Below the pieces are notes generated by a model. The model had not been told where the DNA came from, did no database searches, and saw nothing but the letters and a program-made list of their open reading frames with translations. Positions 1-11,339 of a stretch of 64,000 nt of DNA are shown piece after piece (within the stretch, counting starts at the first letter, position 1; the number at the start of each line of letters is the position of its first letter). The stretch covers positions 1,761,865 to 1,825,864 of the forward strand of contig NZ_LDOS01000002.1 in NCBI RefSeq assembly GCF_002077135.1. Reading direction: 5' to 3'. The DNA is from Metallibacterium scheffleri (GTDB lineage Bacteria > Pseudomonadota > Gammaproteobacteria > Xanthomonadales > Rhodanobacteraceae). The position numbers were made by a program, and so were the translations under genes.

Positions 1-408
1 CACGTCGATCTGCTGCGCGGCGTATTCGCGGCATTTCTGGCGGAACGCGGCGGCATCGAGCTTTTCACCAGCCTTGCCGAACTTCTTCTCCACCGCGATT
101 TCGATGGGCAGGCCGTGGCAGTCCCAGCCCGGCACGTAAGGCGCGCGGAAACCCGCCAGCAATCGCGACTTGACCACGATGTCCTTGAGGATCTTGTTGA
201 CCGCGTGGCCCAGATGGATGGCGCCGTTGGCGTAGGGCGGGCCATCGTGCAGCACGAAGGTCCGCGCGCGGTCGGCGCTGGCCTGCTGGATCTGCGCGTA
301 GCGTCCGACGCGCTCCCACTCGGCCAGCCACGCCGGTTCGCGTTTGGGCAGGTCGCCGCGCATGGGGAAATCGGTCTGCGGCAATTGCAGGGTGTGCTTG
401 TAATCCAT
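1..408 (-). CDS. ileS: Isoleucine--tRNA ligase, N-terminal part (runs off window)
   Basis: This is the first 136 codons of a class I aminoacyl-tRNA synthetase that charges tRNA-Ile with isoleucine in the cytoplasm; the rest lies beyond the left edge. The protein opens [18 protein letters not shown], typical of bacterial IleRS, and carries the class I HIGH signature as HLGH inside [15 protein letters not shown], preceded by the ATP-site stretch [10 protein letters not shown]. The motif [11 protein letters not shown] follows. The ATG at 408 is the only sensible start. The gene sits 11 bases downstream of ribF, and the order murJ-ribF-ileS is common in gammaproteobacteria. Only the catalytic N-terminus is visible, so the editing and anticodon-binding domains cannot be judged. 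Confidence 0.97.
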   Translation of the reverse strand, partial: MDYKHTLQLPQTDFPMRGDLPKREPAWLAEWERVGRYAQIQQASADRARTFVLHDGPPYANGAIHLGHAVNKILKDIVVKSRLLAGFRAPYVPGWDCHGLPIEIAVEKKFGKAGEKLDAAAFRQKCREYAAQQIDV

Positions 409-419
409 GCGGCGAAAAC

Positions 420-1511
420 TCAGGCGGTGGCGGAAAGGGGCAGGCCCACCAGCGCGCGCGCGGCGGCGGCGTCGCGGTGCATCTGCCGGGTCAGATCATC
501 GAGGCTGGCGAATTTTTCCTCGTCGCGCAATTTGCGCACGAACTCGACCGTCAGATGGCGGCCGTACAAATCGCCGTTGAAATCGAACAAGTGCGCTTCC
601 AGCAGCATCTCGCGCCCGTCGACGGTGGGGCGCATGCCCAGACTGGCAACGCCGGGCAGGGATGCCCCAGTGTCGCGGGCACAGGATGTGCCGGAGCGAC
701 CGCCGGGCAGGGATGCCCCAGTGTCGCGGGCGTAGGACGCGCCAGAGCGACCGCCGGGCAGGGATGCCCCAGTGTCGCGGGCACAGGATGTGCCGGAGCG
801 ACCGCCGGGCAAGGATGCCGCCACGCCATGCACGCGCACCGCGAAGATGCCCTGGATCGGACTCACGCGCCGCCCGAGCCGGATATTGGCGGTGGGATAG
901 CCGAGCGTACGGCCCAATTGCTGGCCGCGCACCACGCGTCCGCCGATGCAAAACGGCTGACCCAGCAATGCGGCGGCCGCGGCAAAATCATCCGCCGTCA
1001 GCGCGGCGCGGATCGCGCTGCTGGAAATGCGCGCGCCATCGTGCAGATGCGTTTCCAATGCATGCGCGGCAAAACCCAGCTCGGCGCCCATGCGCTGCAG
1101 CAATGCCAGATCGCCGCGGCGCTGGTGGCCGAAGCGGAAATCCGCGCCCACCCAGACCTCGCGCGCACCGGCGCGCGCAAGCAGCACGCGATGCACGAAA
1201 TCCTCGGCGGGCATCGCCGCCAACGCGGCATCGAAACGCAGCAACAACAGCCGCTGCATGCCGGCCTGCGCCAGACCCTCGATCTTGTCGCGCACCGAGC
1301 CCAGCCGCGGCAGCGGTACCTTCGAAAAATACGCGCGCGGCAAGGGCTCGAAGCTGATCGCCATCGGCAGCAAATGCAGCGCCGCCGCGCGCTCGCGCAC
1401 GCGCGCCAGCAGCGCCTGATGGCCGCGATGCAAACCATCCAGCGCACCCACGGCCAGCACGCTGCCGTGTGGCGCGAGGCAAGGCCCCGCCACGTCTCGG
1501 GCAAGATGCAT
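420..1511 (-). CDS. ribF: Bifunctional riboflavin kinase/FAD synthetase with internal 17-aa repeat
   Basis: RibF phosphorylates riboflavin to FMN and adenylates FMN to FAD. The N-terminal adenylyltransferase domain is recognised from [15 protein letters not shown] (nucleotidyltransferase GxxDGxHxGH-type motif) and SSSAIRAAL. The C-terminal flavokinase domain shows [15 protein letters not shown] and FDGDLYG-like FNGDLYG. At about 363 aa it is roughly 50 residues longer than usual. The excess is three in-frame 17-residue repeats, about residues 237-287, between the strand VRVHG and [14 protein letters not shown] chose the ATG at 1511 (MHLARDV) because relatives begin at that point; an ATG at 1514 or a GTG at 1538 is also open. 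It is 34 bases after murJ. Whether the repeat alters activity is unknown. Confidence 0.93.
   Translation of the reverse strand: MHLARDVAGPCLAPHGSVLAVGALDGLHRGHQALLARVRERAAALHLLPMAISFEPLPRAYFSKVPLPRLGSVRDKIEGLAQAGMQRLLLLRFDAALAAMPAEDFVHRVLLARAGAREVWVGADFRFGHQRRGDLALLQRMGAELGFAAHALETHLHDGARISSSAIRAALTADDFAAAAALLGQPFCIGGRVVRGQQLGRTLGYPTANIRLGRRVSPIQGIFAVRVHGVAASLPGGRSGTSCARDTGASLPGGRSGASYARDTGASLPGGRSGTSCARDTGASLPGVASLGMRPTVDGREMLLEAHLFDFNGDLYGRHLTVEFVRKLRDEEKFASLDDLTRQMHRDAAAARALVGLPLSATA
651..803. repeat. Three tandem 51-bp repeats inside ribF
   Basis: Three head-to-tail units begin at 651, 702 and 753, with a partial fourth starting at 804. Units 1 and 3 look identical; unit 2 differs at a few bases. 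Each unit carries two short palindromes: GGGCA-ggga-TGCCC (654-667 in unit 1) and GGCACA-gga-TGTGCC (678-692; 780-794 in unit 3). In unit 2 the second palindrome reads GGCGTA-gga-CGCGCC (729-743), with one paired A:T to G:C change. As 51 is divisible by three, the reading frame is kept and the protein gains a 17-residue repeat. Confidence 0.95.
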
Positions 1512-1545
1512 CATCGCAGCAGTATGGTGCAGCGCCACAGGGCGC

Positions 1546-3162
1546 TCAAGCCTCGCGCAGTTCGCGCAGGCGGAAGCCGAGTGCGAACAGCACCGCCAGA
1601 TAGGTCAACCCGCCCGCGGCCAACAGCGCCAGCAAACGCCACAGTCGCACCAGTGCCGGCGGCGTGGTCCAGTCCGGCCACAACAGCAGACGCCCCAGCA
1701 GCAGGACCACCGCCATCACCGCGCAGGCCAGCAACGTGCGCCCCAGATGCCGCAACCAGCCCGGCTGCGCCTGATACACGCCCTGCCGCCGCAGCGCCAG
1801 CCACAGTTGCGTGAGGTTGAGATAGCCGGCCAATGCGCTGGCCATGCCCAGCGCCATGTGCAGCCCCGGCGTGTGCGCCAGCGTGTCCAGCACGCCGCTG
1901 CGGCGCAGCTCGGGCGCGGCCCAGGACCAGGCCAGCGCGCCCACCAGGATCACATTCAGCAGCATGTTCACCACCATCGCCACGACCGCCGCGCGTACCG
2001 GCGTGCGGGTGTCCTGGCGCGCATAGAACGCGGGCGCCAGCACCTTGACCAGGGCGAACGCCGGCAAGCCGCAACTCAACGTGGTCAGCGACAGCGTGGC
2101 CATGTTCGTGTCGAAGGCGTTGTAGCGACCATGCTGGAACAGGGTCGCGATCATCGGCTTGGCCAGCAACACCAGCGCCACCGCGGCCGGCAGCGCGATC
2201 AGCAGCGCGGTGCGCAGGCCCCAGTCCAGCGCGCGTTGAAAGCCCGCGCGATCGGTACTCAGATGATGCCGCGCCAGCGTCGGCAGGATCACCGTACCCA
2301 GCGCCACGCCGAACACGCCCAGCGGAAACTCCATCAGGCGATCGGACAAGGCCAGCCAGGTCTGCGAGCCGACGAACAGGAACGAGGCGATCACCGTATC
2401 CAGCAGCAGATTGATCTGCGCGACCGACGAGCCGAACAGCGTCGGCAGCATCAGGCGCATGATCTTGCGCACGTCCGGGTGCGTCGCGCCCCAGCGTGGC
2501 CACGACAACACCCCCAGCTTGCGCAGCGCCGGCAACTGGATGGCCAGTTGCAGCACGCCCGCCAGCAGGATGGCCCAGGCCAGCGCGCTGATCGGAATGC
2601 GCAGGTGCGGCGCCAGCCACAGCGCCGCGGCGATCATGCACAAGTTCAGGATGACCGGAGTGAACGCCGCCAGCGCGAATTTGGAGTAGGCGTTGAGCAC
2701 GCCCGCCGCCAGCGCGGTCAGCGACACCAGCAGCAGAAACGGAAAGGTGATGCGCAGCAGGTCGGCGGTCAGCGCCAGGCGCGCCGGATCTTCGGCCAGG
2801 CCTGGCGCGAACACGTGCACCAGCCCGCGCGCGCCCCAGATGCCCAGCGCCGTCACCACCAGCAACACGCCACCCAGGGTGCCTGCGGTACGCGCCACGA
2901 AGGTCTTCAGCGCGGCCTCGTCGCCACGTGCGCGGACCTCGGCGAACACCGGCACGAACGCCAGCGAGAACGCGCCCTCGGCAAACAGCCGGCGCATGAA
3001 GTTGGGAATGCGGAACGCCACCCAGAATGCGTCCGTCGCCGCATTGGCGCCAAACACGGCGGCGATCACCGTTTCGCGCAGCAGGCCCAGCAGGCGCGAC
3101 AGGAATGTCATGCTGCTGAACGCGGCCACGCCACGCAGCAGGCTGGGGCGCGCGGCACTCAT
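1546..3162 (-). CDS. murJ: Lipid II flippase MurJ
   Basis: This 538-aa polytopic membrane protein of the MurJ/MviN family moves lipid II across the inner membrane during peptidoglycan synthesis. The N-terminus [18 protein letters not shown] followed by [19 protein letters not shown] and [13 protein letters not shown] is diagnostic. Many hydrophobic segments run through the whole length, consistent with the family's 14 helices. It starts at an ATG 158 bases from rpsT, which runs the other way, and is followed by ribF and ileS on the same strand, so the three are probably co-transcribed. Length and motifs are normal. Confidence 0.96.
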   Translation of the reverse strand: MSAARPSLLRGVAAFSSMTFLSRLLGLLRETVIAAVFGANAATDAFWVAFRIPNFMRRLFAEGAFSLAFVPVFAEVRARGDEAALKTFVARTAGTLGGVLLVVTALGIWGARGLVHVFAPGLAEDPARLALTADLLRITFPFLLLVSLTALAAGVLNAYSKFALAAFTPVILNLCMIAAALWLAPHLRIPISALAWAILLAGVLQLAIQLPALRKLGVLSWPRWGATHPDVRKIMRLMLPTLFGSSVAQINLLLDTVIASFLFVGSQTWLALSDRLMEFPLGVFGVALGTVILPTLARHHLSTDRAGFQRALDWGLRTALLIALPAAVALVLLAKPMIATLFQHGRYNAFDTNMATLSLTTLSCGLPAFALVKVLAPAFYARQDTRTPVRAAVVAMVVNMLLNVILVGALAWSWAAPELRRSGVLDTLAHTPGLHMALGMASALAGYLNLTQLWLALRRQGVYQAQPGWLRHLGRTLLACAVMAVVLLLGRLLLWPDWTTPPALVRLWRLLALLAAGGLTYLAVLFALGFRLRELREA

Positions 3163-3252
3163 GCCGCGGCCACCACGAAACCGAACCGGAAACCCGGAAT
3201 CCGGAACCCGCAGCGCATGCGGCGCACACAGGCGCTGATGTGCCGGTGGCGA

Positions 3253-3281
3253 TTGACCGCAGCGCCAGGCTCCAGCATAAT
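3253..3281 (+). promoter_or_regulatory. Putative sigma-70 promoter of rpsT
   Basis: TTGACC at 3253-3258 and CATAAT at 3276-3281 are separated by 17 bases. The element lies about 40 bases before the rpsT start, in the murJ/rpsT divergent gap. Five of six bases match at both hexamers. Confidence 0.65.
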
Positions 3282-3320
3282 TTCGCTCTTTTCCATAACA
3301 CCCGTGTCTGGAGTCATCCC

Positions 3321-3584
3321 TTGGCCAACATCAAGTCCGCGAAAAAGCGCGCGCGCCAGTCCGAGCAGCGGCGCATGCGCAACGTGAGCGCCCGCTCCAT
3401 GGTGCGCACGGCGATCAAGAAAGTCGTCCTCGCCATCGAGGCCAAGGACAAGGCCGCGGCCGTGGCCGCCTACGCCGCCGCCGAGCCGGTCATGGATCGT
3501 CACGCCTCGCGTGGTCTGATCCACAAGAACAAGGCCAATCGCCACAAGAGCCGGCTCACCGCGCACATCAAGGCGCTGGGTTGA
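3321..3584 (+). CDS. rpsT: 30S ribosomal protein S20
   Basis: S20 is a small basic primary 16S rRNA-binding protein. The 87-aa product begins [14 protein letters not shown] after the initiator and ends [11 protein letters not shown], typical of the family. The start is a TTG at 3321: a GGAG Shine-Dalgarno at 3310-3313 sits seven bases upstream and the length matches the family exactly, whereas the longer open frame upstream has no S20 similarity. E. coli rpsT also uses a non-AUG (UUG) start, which there is linked to autogenous control; the same may apply here. It is a single-gene unit with its own promoter and a rho-independent terminator. Confidence 0.96.
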   Translation: MANIKSAKKRARQSEQRRMRNVSARSMVRTAIKKVVLAIEAKDKAAAVAAYAAAEPVMDRHASRGLIHKNKANRHKSRLTAHIKALG

Positions 3585-3638
3585 ATCGATCCATGTCGAG
3601 CCTGGGCGGATCATTTCCGCGCGTGCTCGCCTGACACG

Positions 3639-3663
3639 AAGGCCGGCTGATGCCGGCCTTTTT
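3639..3663 (+). terminator. Rho-independent terminator after rpsT
   Basis: Nine-bp perfect stem AAGGCCGGC (3639-3647) and GCCGGCCTT (3652-3660) with a TGAT loop, followed by a T run on the plus strand. It lies between the convergent genes rpsT and obgE. Confidence 0.85.
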
Positions 3664-3675
3664 GCTGTGCCGACA

Positions 3676-5107
<1,432 letters not shown>

Positions 5108-5124
5108 GACGGATGCTCCTTCGC

Positions 5125-5439
5125 TCAGCCGGCCTGGATGCCGGTGATTTCGACTTCGGTGTAATGCTGCCGGTGACCCATCTGCTTGCGATGGTGCTTG
5201 CGGCGGCGGAATTTGACGATGCGGATCTTGTCGGCGCGGCCGTGCGTGCGCACCTTGGCGCTGACGCTGGCTCCGCTGACGGTTGGCGCGCCGACCTTGA
5301 CGGTCTCGCCCTCGCCCACCATCAGCACCTGGTCGAACTGGACGGTGCTGTCCACGGCGGCTTGCAGCAGTTCCACGCGCAGGATCTCGCCCTGCATCAC
5401 GCGATACTGCTTGCCGCCAGTCACGATGACTGCGTACAT
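5125..5439 (-). CDS. rplU: 50S ribosomal protein L21
   Basis: L21 is a 23S rRNA-binding protein of the large subunit. The 104-aa sequence starts [18 protein letters not shown] and has the family signature [16 protein letters not shown] near the C-terminus. It is the first gene of the rplU-rpmA unit. A well-formed promoter lies upstream at 5483-5512. Confidence 0.98.
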   Translation of the reverse strand: MYAVIVTGGKQYRVMQGEILRVELLQAAVDSTVQFDQVLMVGEGETVKVGAPTVSGASVSAKVRTHGRADKIRIVKFRRRKHHRKQMGHRQHYTEVEITGIQAG

Positions 5440-5482
5440 GATTGGCCTCGAATGTAGTTCTTCTGGGAGGTAAAGCAGCGGA

Positions 5483-5512
5483 ATTCTAGCGGCGGCGCGG
5501 GGTTACCGTCAA
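5483..5512 (-). promoter_or_regulatory. Putative sigma-70 promoter of rplU-rpmA
   Basis: On the minus strand TTGACG (5512-5507) and TAGAAT (5488-5483) are spaced by 18 bases. The -10 lies about 44 bases before the rplU ATG. Confidence 0.65.
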
Positions 5513-5531
5513 TTACGCCGCGCCCCGGACA

Positions 5532-5562
5532 CCGGGCCCGCGACGCATGCGCGCGGACCCGG
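5532..5562 (-). terminator. GC-rich hairpin after the DUF2059-like gene
   Basis: Eleven-bp stem between 5532-5542 and 5552-5562. Its one irregular pair becomes U:G only in minus-strand RNA, which favours function on that strand. It starts 7 bases after the stop codon at 5569. No U tract follows, so termination is uncertain. Confidence 0.45.
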
Positions 5563-5568
5563 GCAGGA

Positions 5569-6096
5569 TCACCCGCCTGCCGCCGGCTTGGCCGCAGGCG
5601 ACACCGGGCACTGCCCTTCGGCGTTGAGCTTGCCTGTGGTCTCCAGCTGACTGATGCGCTGCGTGAACTGCTGGCGACCGAACTGCTCGCCGGCCAGCAT
5701 CGACTCGCGCATGATCGCCGGCTGCACTTCCAGCATCTTCTGCCCCAGTGGCGAGCGGTAGAACGTCAGCAACTCGCGCACATCCTGCTCGGTGAAGTTG
5801 CGCTGGTAGATCGGCACGACCAGGTCGGTCATCTGCCGTGTGGCCTGCGGGGTGGTCAGCACCGATGACACTTCGCCGGGCGCAAGGCAAGGCAGGCGCT
5901 GCTTGACCATTGCATCGAGCTGCTGGGCCATCTGCTGCATCACCTGCTGCATCATCGTGGTGGCATGGGTGGCAACCAGCAACTCGTGCACGCTGGCGCT
6001 GCTGGCCTGCGGTTGCGCCGGCGGCGCATCCGCCGCCGTGGCCGTGCCAAGGCCAAGAGCAAGCAGGACGGCGCCTGCGGCGATCCATGGACGCAT
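5569..6096 (-). CDS. Exported DUF2059-like protein
   Basis: A 175-aa protein of unknown function. The start at 6096 (MRPWIAAGAVLLALGLG) has an AAGGAG Shine-Dalgarno six bases upstream and gives a clear signal peptide, probably cleaved around TATAADAP, so the product is likely periplasmic. The body, from HELLVATHATTMMQQV to the block VRELLTFYRSPLGQKMLE, resembles DUF2059 proteins, which share a 'FY.SP.GQK' helix motif. An upstream in-frame extension is rejected because it lacks a ribosome-binding site. It stands alone between rplU and the divergent uvrA. No partner or substrate can be inferred. Confidence 0.85.
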   Translation of the reverse strand: MRPWIAAGAVLLALGLGTATAADAPPAQPQASSASVHELLVATHATTMMQQVMQQMAQQLDAMVKQRLPCLAPGEVSSVLTTPQATRQMTDLVVPIYQRNFTEQDVRELLTFYRSPLGQKMLEVQPAIMRESMLAGEQFGRQQFTQRISQLETTGKLNAEGQCPVSPAAKPAAGG

Positions 6097-6325
6097 GGTT
6101 TTCTCCTTGATCGGGAACATGGGAATGCTGCCTGCTGGCAGCGCTGCCGATCTTAGCGTGCAGACGCCTGCTGCATGCTGCTCGACACCCACGCGCAGTG
6201 ACTTTCGCGGCTTTCGCCGAAATGCCCAGGCGCCCGAGGACGCATTGCCGAGCCAGCGGTCGCACGCGCATGCGCCCGACCCGCCCGCCAGTTTATAGTT
6301 CCGCTCTTGCCTACCGGAACTCGCC

Positions 6326-9193
6326 ATGGACTCGATCCGCATCCGCGGCGCGCGCACGCACAACCTCAAGAATTTCGACCTCACCCTGCCGCGCGAGCGC
6401 CTGATCGTGATCACCGGGCTGTCCGGCTCGGGCAAGAGTTCACTGGCCTTCGACACGCTGTACGCCGAGGGCCAGCGTCGCTACGTGGAGTCGCTGTCGT
6501 CGTACGCCAGGCAGTTCCTGTCGATGATGGAAAAGCCCGACGTGGACGCCATCGAGGGTCTGTCGCCGGCGATCTCGATCGAGCAGAAATCCACCTCGCA
6601 CAACCCGCGTTCGACCGTAGGCACGATCACCGAGATCCACGATTACCTGCGCCTGCTCTACGCGCGCGCCGGCACGCCGCGCTGCCCCGAGCACGGCATC
6701 CCGCTGGCCGCGCAAACGGTCAGCCAGATGGTCGATGCGGCGCTGGCACTGGACCCACAGCGGCGCTGGATGCTGCTGGCGCCAGTGGTGCGCGAGCGCA
6801 AGGGCGAGCATGTCCAGGTGTTCGAAGCCCTGCGCGCGCAGGGCTTCGTGCGTGCGCGCGTCGATGGCGCCGTGGTGGATCTGGATGCGGTGCCGGCGCT
6901 GACCCTGCGCCAGAAGCACAGCATCGAGGCCGTGGTCGATCGCTTCCGGCCCAAACCCGAGTTGGCGCAACGCCTGGCCGAATCGTTCGAGACCGCGCTG
7001 CGCCTGGGCGAAGGCCTGGCTGTCGTGGCTGATCTGGATGATCCGCAAGCACCCACGCAGATTTTCTCTTCGCGCTACTCGTGTCCGCTGTGCGACTACT
7101 CGCTGCCCGAGCTGGAGCCGCGCCTGTTCTCGTTCAACTCGCCGATCGGCGCCTGCCCGCGCTGCGACGGCCTCGGCACCACCGAATTCTTCGATCCGGC
7201 GCGCGTGGTGCTGCATCCGGAGCTGTCGCTGGCCGGTGGCGCCGTGCGCGGCTGGGACCGGCGCAACCCGCACTATTTCCAGATGATCCAGTCGCTGGGC
7301 AAGCACTACGGCTTCGATGTGGAAACGCCATGGCAGGACCTGCCGCGCGCCGTGCATGAGGCCGTGCTGCACGGCTCAGGCGAGGAGGAAATCGTCTTCC
7401 GCGACCTCGGCCAGGGCGGGCGCGGCGCGGCGCGCAAGCGCCGCTTCGAGGGCGTCGTGCCCAACCTCGAGCGCCGCTACCGCGAGACCGATTCGATCGC
7501 CGTGCGCGAGGAGCTGCGCAAATACATCAGCGTGCGCGCCTGTCCCGACTGCGGCGGCGCGCGCCTGAATCGCTCCGCGCGCAGCGTGTCGGTGGGCGAG
7601 CGCACCCTGCCGGAGATTTCCGCGCTGTCGGTACGCGCGGCGCTGGAGTTTGCCGATACGCTGAGTCTGCCCGGCTGGCGCGGCGAGATCGCCGCCCGGA
7701 TCATCAAGGAGATCCGCGAACGCCTGCGCTTTCTGCTCGACGTGGGTCTGGATTACCTCACCCTGGAACGCACCGCCGACACGCTCTCCGGTGGCGAGGC
7801 GCAGCGCATCCGCCTGGCCAGCCAAATCGGCGCCGGTCTGGTCGGCGTGATGTACGTGCTGGACGAGCCTTCGATCGGCCTGCACCAGCGCGACAACGCG
7901 CGCCTGCTGGCCACGCTCAAGCGCCTGCGCGACTTGGGCAACACGGTGATCGTGGTCGAGCACGACGAGGATGCCATCCGCAGCGCCGATTTCATCGTCG
8001 ACATGGGCCCCGGCGCCGGCGTGCATGGCGGCGAAGTGGTGGCCGCGGGCACGCTGGCCGATGTGCTCGCCACGCCGCGCTCGCTCACCGGGCAGTACCT
8101 GTCCGGCGCGCGCCGCATCGAGGTGCCCGAGCAGCGCCGAAGCGCGGCGCGCGAACGCTGGATGCAGCTTGATGGTGCGCGCGGCAACAATCTGCGCGAG
8201 GTCACGCTGCGCGTGCCGGTGGGCCTGTTCACCTGCGTCACCGGCGTCTCCGGCTCGGGCAAGTCCACGCTAATCAACGACACCCTGCTGGCGCATGCCG
8301 CCAGCGTGCTCAACGGTGCCGGCACGCAAGCCGCGCCGTTCGCCGCGATCAGCGGCATGGAGCATTTCGACAAGATCGTGGCCATCGACCAGTCGCCGAT
8401 CGGACGCACGCCACGCAGCAACCCGGCCACGTATACCGGCCTGTTCACGCCGTTGCGCGAATTGTTCGCGCAGGTGCCCGAGGCACGCGCGCGCGGCTAC
8501 GAAGCCGGACGCTTCAGCTTCAACGTGCGCGGCGGGCGCTGCGAAGCCTGCGAGGGCGATGGCATGATCAAAGTGGAAATGCACTTCCTGCCCGACATGT
8601 ACGTGCCCTGCGATGTGTGCCACGGCAAGCGCTACAACCGCGAGACGCTGGAGATCCACTACAAGGGCCACAGCATCAGCGATGTGCTGGAGATGACCAT
8701 CGAGGCCGCGCAGAGCCTGTTCCAGCCGATCCCGGCGCTGGCGCGCAAACTGGAGACGCTGATCGCGGTGGGCCTGGGTTATTTGAAGCTGGGCCAGGCC
8801 GCGACCACACTGTCCGGCGGCGAGGCACAGCGCGTCAAACTGGCCAAGGAACTGTCGCGACGCGACACCGGCAACACCCTCTACGTGCTCGACGAACCCA
8901 CCACTGGCCTGCACTTTCACGACATCGAGCAATTGCTCGACGTACTGCACCAGCTGGTCGATCAGGGCAACACCGTCATCGTGATCGAACACAATCTGGA
9001 CGTGATCAAGACCGCCGACTGGGTGGTCGATCTCGGCCCCGAGGGCGGCGCCGGCGGTGGCCAGATCATCGCCAGCGGTACGCCGGAGCAGATCGCCACC
9101 ACGCCGGGTTCGCACACCGGCACCTTTCTCGCACCGCTGCTGCCGGCACGGCACGCACCCGCCGCAAGCCCCAAACGGAAACGCCACGCATGA
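6326..9193 (+). CDS. uvrA: Excinuclease ABC subunit A
   Basis: UvrA is the damage-recognition ATPase of nucleotide excision repair; a dimer loads UvrB at lesions. The 955-aa protein has both ABC modules: Walker [10 protein letters not shown] at residues 31-39 and [13 protein letters not shown] in the second half, plus two LSGGEAQR signatures. It also has the zinc-binding pattern in RCEACEGDG...[10 protein letters not shown]. Length agrees with E. coli UvrA (940 aa). The ATG at 6326 gives the standard [16 protein letters not shown] start. A possible -10, TATAGT, is at 6294-6299. I see no clear LexA box, so SOS control cannot be claimed. The stop overlaps the next gene's start (ATGA). Confidence 0.98.
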   Translation: MDSIRIRGARTHNLKNFDLTLPRERLIVITGLSGSGKSSLAFDTLYAEGQRRYVESLSSYARQFLSMMEKPDVDAIEGLSPAISIEQKSTSHNPRSTVGTITEIHDYLRLLYARAGTPRCPEHGIPLAAQTVSQMVDAALALDPQRRWMLLAPVVRERKGEHVQVFEALRAQGFVRARVDGAVVDLDAVPALTLRQKHSIEAVVDRFRPKPELAQRLAESFETALRLGEGLAVVADLDDPQAPTQIFSSRYSCPLCDYSLPELEPRLFSFNSPIGACPRCDGLGTTEFFDPARVVLHPELSLAGGAVRGWDRRNPHYFQMIQSLGKHYGFDVETPWQDLPRAVHEAVLHGSGEEEIVFRDLGQGGRGAARKRRFEGVVPNLERRYRETDSIAVREELRKYISVRACPDCGGARLNRSARSVSVGERTLPEISALSVRAALEFADTLSLPGWRGEIAARIIKEIRERLRFLLDVGLDYLTLERTADTLSGGEAQRIRLASQIGAGLVGVMYVLDEPSIGLHQRDNARLLATLKRLRDLGNTVIVVEHDEDAIRSADFIVDMGPGAGVHGGEVVAAGTLADVLATPRSLTGQYLSGARRIEVPEQRRSAARERWMQLDGARGNNLREVTLRVPVGLFTCVTGVSGSGKSTLINDTLLAHAASVLNGAGTQAAPFAAISGMEHFDKIVAIDQSPIGRTPRSNPATYTGLFTPLRELFAQVPEARARGYEAGRFSFNVRGGRCEACEGDGMIKVEMHFLPDMYVPCDVCHGKRYNRETLEIHYKGHSISDVLEMTIEAAQSLFQPIPALARKLETLIAVGLGYLKLGQAATTLSGGEAQRVKLAKELSRRDTGNTLYVLDEPTTGLHFHDIEQLLDVLHQLVDQGNTVIVIEHNLDVIKTADWVVDLGPEGGAGGGQIIASGTPEQIATTPGSHTGTFLAPLLPARHAPAASPKRKRHA

Positions 9194-9678
9194 GCCCGAC
9201 CCAAGCCAGTCCACGCAAGCGCCGCGGCAAGGTCGCCGCGCAACCAACGTCCACCCCTGCCACGTCGTCGCCTGTACCGGCGCAACCGCTGTTCACCGCG
9301 ATTCTCATGGTGCGCTGGCGCGATCTGGATGCGTTCAATCACGTCAATAATTCGGTGTTCCTCACCTATCTCGAGGAAGCGCGTCTGCAGTGGTTGAAGG
9401 ACGTACCGGGGCCGTGGTTCGACGCGCACGCCATGCCGGTGCTTGCCGCCAGTACGCTCAACTACCGGCGCCCGATCGAATGGCCCGCCAGCCTGCACAT
9501 CGAACTGTGCTGCACACGGGTGGGCAGCAGCTCGCTGACGCTGGCGCACCGCATCGTCGATGCGCGCGATGCGCAATGCCTGTTTTGCGATGGCGATGTC
9601 ACCCTGGTGTGGATGGACCCGGCCAGCGGGCGCAGCGTGGCCCTGCCCGCGGCGATCCGCAGCGCCTGCGCGGCCTGA
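9190..9678 (+). CDS. Acyl-CoA thioesterase, 4HBT (hotdog) family
   Basis: A 162-aa protein with a hotdog-fold thioesterase core from about residue 35. The motif [28 protein letters not shown] is split here as VRWRDLD and FNHVNNSVF and resembles the YbgC/FcbC active-site helix, with the acidic residue of RDLD in the catalytic position. Substrate chain length cannot be predicted. The first 33 residues form a basic, low-complexity tail that is unusual for the family; translation could begin later, but the ATGA overlap with uvrA supports this start. The stop codon lies inside the terminal inverted repeat of the downstream insertion sequence, so the natural C-terminus may have been changed slightly. 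Confidence 0.88.
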   Translation: MSPTQASPRKRRGKVAAQPTSTPATSSPVPAQPLFTAILMVRWRDLDAFNHVNNSVFLTYLEEARLQWLKDVPGPWFDAHAMPVLAASTLNYRRPIEWPASLHIELCCTRVGSSSLTLAHRIVDARDAQCLFCDGDVTLVWMDPASGRSVALPAAIRSACAA

Positions 9679-9695
9679 GAGGGTGAGAGTTTTTC
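9675..9695. repeat. Left terminal inverted repeat of the IS
   Basis: Twenty-one bases ending GTTTTTC pair with 11323-11343 at 18 positions. It overlaps the thioesterase stop codon (9676-9678). Confidence 0.75.
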
Positions 9696-11339
9696 TCTGA
9701 GCCACCCAAACGGTTGTGCGGCAGGCATGATAGCGAGCATGACGACATCCACTGAGCATGACCCGGCGGCGACGCAGACAGGCCTGTTTCTGGACCTGCC
9801 CGAGCCCAGCGAAGCCCAGGTACGGGAGGCGCAGGCCAAGGCGGCGATGCAGCGAGAGCAAGGCGCGCCGCGATTGCTCGAACCCAACCGTTTGCAGGTG
9901 GAGCTGCGCGCCTCGGACCTGGAATCGTTGTTGCCCGAGGACCACCGGGCGCGACTGGTGTGGGGTTACGTCGAGCGTCAGGACCTGAGTCGGTTGATCG
10001 AGGCGGTCAAGGCGCGCGGCAGCAACGCCGGTCGTGCGGCGATCGACCCGCGCATTCTGTTCGCACTGTGGCTGTACGCCACGCTGGACGGTGTGGGCAG
10101 CGGCCGCGAAGTGGCGCGGCTGAGCCTGGAGCACGATGCGTACCGGTGGATTTGCGGCGGCGTGTCGGTGAACTATCACGCGCTCAATGATTTTCGTGCG
10201 GGCAACGAAGCGCTGATGGACGAGCTGCTCACGGATAACGTAGCCGCCCTGGCCGCGGTGGGTGCGATCACCTTGCAGCGCGTGGCGCAGGACGGCATGC
10301 GCGTTCGCGCCGCTGCGGGTGCCGCCTCGTTCCGCCGCCAAGCCAGCCTGGACGACCACCTGAGCCAGGCCCGCGAGCTGGTGCAGACGATCAAGACGCA
10401 GGCCCAGGCCGATCCGGGTCAAGCCCGGCGGCAAGCGCAGGCGGCCAAGCTGCGCGCGGCCCGGGAGCGCGAAGCGCGCATCCAGGCGGCGCTGGAGCAA
10501 CTGCCTGAAGTGGCCGCTGCCAAGAAGCGCAACGGCTCCAGGGCCGAAGACGCCAGAGCGAGCACCACCGACGCCGACGCGCGGGTCATGAAGATGGGCG
10601 ACGGCGGTTTCCGTCCGGCGTTCAACGTGCAGTTTGCCACCACCTGCGAAGAACAGGTCATCGTCGGCATGGACGTGGTCACCGCCGGCAGCGACATGGC
10701 GCAACTGGCGCCGATGGTCGAGCAGGTCGCGCAGCGCCTGGGGCGCAGCCCGGAGCAGTGGCTGGTCGATGGCGGCTTCCCCGCGCACGAGCAGATCGAT
10801 GCGGTGGCCGGCAGGACCAAGGTCTACGCGCCGGTGCCAGAACCCAGGACGAAGCAGGACGCGCAGGGCAAGGAGGTCGCGCAGGACAAGCACCAACCCA
10901 AGCCCGATGACTCCGAGGCGGTGGCCCAGTGGCGCGTGCGCATGGCCGGCAGCGAGGCCAGGGACATCTACAAGCAGCGCGCGGCAACCGCCGAATGCGT
11001 CAACGCCCAGGCGCGTAACCGAGGCCTGCTGCGCATGCCCGTGCGTGGCTTGGCCAAGGTCCGCTCGGTGGTGGGCCTGTTCGTGCTGGCGCACAACCTG
11101 TTGCGCACCGCCGCGCTGGCACCGCAACTCATCGGTTGGGGGACAGATCCGTCCGCCATGGCGGCGCAGGCCGCATGAGAGGGCAAGAAATGGCCCCAAA
11201 GCGCTCAGCCAGCGCGAAGTTCGGGAGACCGACACCCATCACGGGCACCGTCTGCGCCATTCGACCGCACGCGCAGGCGACCACGTCCAGCATCAGCAGC
11301 CGTCGCGCCCACGCCGACAACCGAAAAACTCACAGCCTC
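9679..11339 (+). mobile_element. Complete IS1182-like insertion sequence
   Basis: A 1.66-kb element with one transposase gene between imperfect inverted repeats. The left end, from about 9675 (GAGGGTGAGAGTTTTTC at 9679-9695), matches the reverse complement of the right end (GAAAAACTCACAGCCTC at 11323-11339) at 18 of 21 positions when extended by four bases outward. TGA flanks both ends (9676-9678 and 11340-11342), a possible 3-bp target duplication, though the exact boundary is uncertain by a few bases. The element appears intact. Confidence 0.85.
9727..11178 (+). CDS. IS1182-like transposase
   Basis: A 483-aa DDE transposase. The N-terminal region (DPRILFALWLYATLDGVGSG, then LNDFRAGN) is the DUF772-type domain typical of IS1182/IS5-like elements. 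Candidate catalytic residues are D189 (AQDGMRVRA), D348 (WLVDGGFP) and E423 (AATAECVNAQARNRG), giving the expected D-D-E order with the long final helix. A coiled, Gln/Ala/Arg-rich region spans about 215-265. An alternative ATG lies four codons in. No frameshift or stop is seen, so the element could be active. Base composition is like the surroundings, so transfer is not obviously recent from a distant donor. Confidence 0.92.
   Translation: MIASMTTSTEHDPAATQTGLFLDLPEPSEAQVREAQAKAAMQREQGAPRLLEPNRLQVELRASDLESLLPEDHRARLVWGYVERQDLSRLIEAVKARGSNAGRAAIDPRILFALWLYATLDGVGSGREVARLSLEHDAYRWICGGVSVNYHALNDFRAGNEALMDELLTDNVAALAAVGAITLQRVAQDGMRVRAAAGAASFRRQASLDDHLSQARELVQTIKTQAQADPGQARRQAQAAKLRAAREREARIQAALEQLPEVAAAKKRNGSRAEDARASTTDADARVMKMGDGGFRPAFNVQFATTCEEQVIVGMDVVTAGSDMAQLAPMVEQVAQRLGRSPEQWLVDGGFPAHEQIDAVAGRTKVYAPVPEPRTKQDAQGKEVAQDKHQPKPDDSEAVAQWRVRMAGSEARDIYKQRAATAECVNAQARNRGLLRMPVRGLAKVRSVVGLFVLAHNLLRTAALAPQLIGWGTDPSAMAAQAA

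Noticed and set aside
651-820. CRISPR-like array
   Set aside because: The units are contiguous with no spacers and lie in frame inside ribF, so this is a tandem repeat, not a CRISPR.
496-951. Alternative minus-strand frames across the ribF repeat
   Set aside because: The 51-bp repeat keeps every frame open, producing several spurious frames; only the ribF frame has conserved domains on both sides.
1539-3301. 596-aa minus-strand frame overlapping murJ
   Set aside because: It is out of frame with murJ and low complexity (Ala/Gly/Arg); murJ itself has clear family motifs.
8962-11235. 757-aa open frame on the minus strand
   Set aside because: It is antisense to uvrA, the thioesterase and the IS transposase, crossing three unrelated genes. 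No ribosome-binding site or domain was seen.
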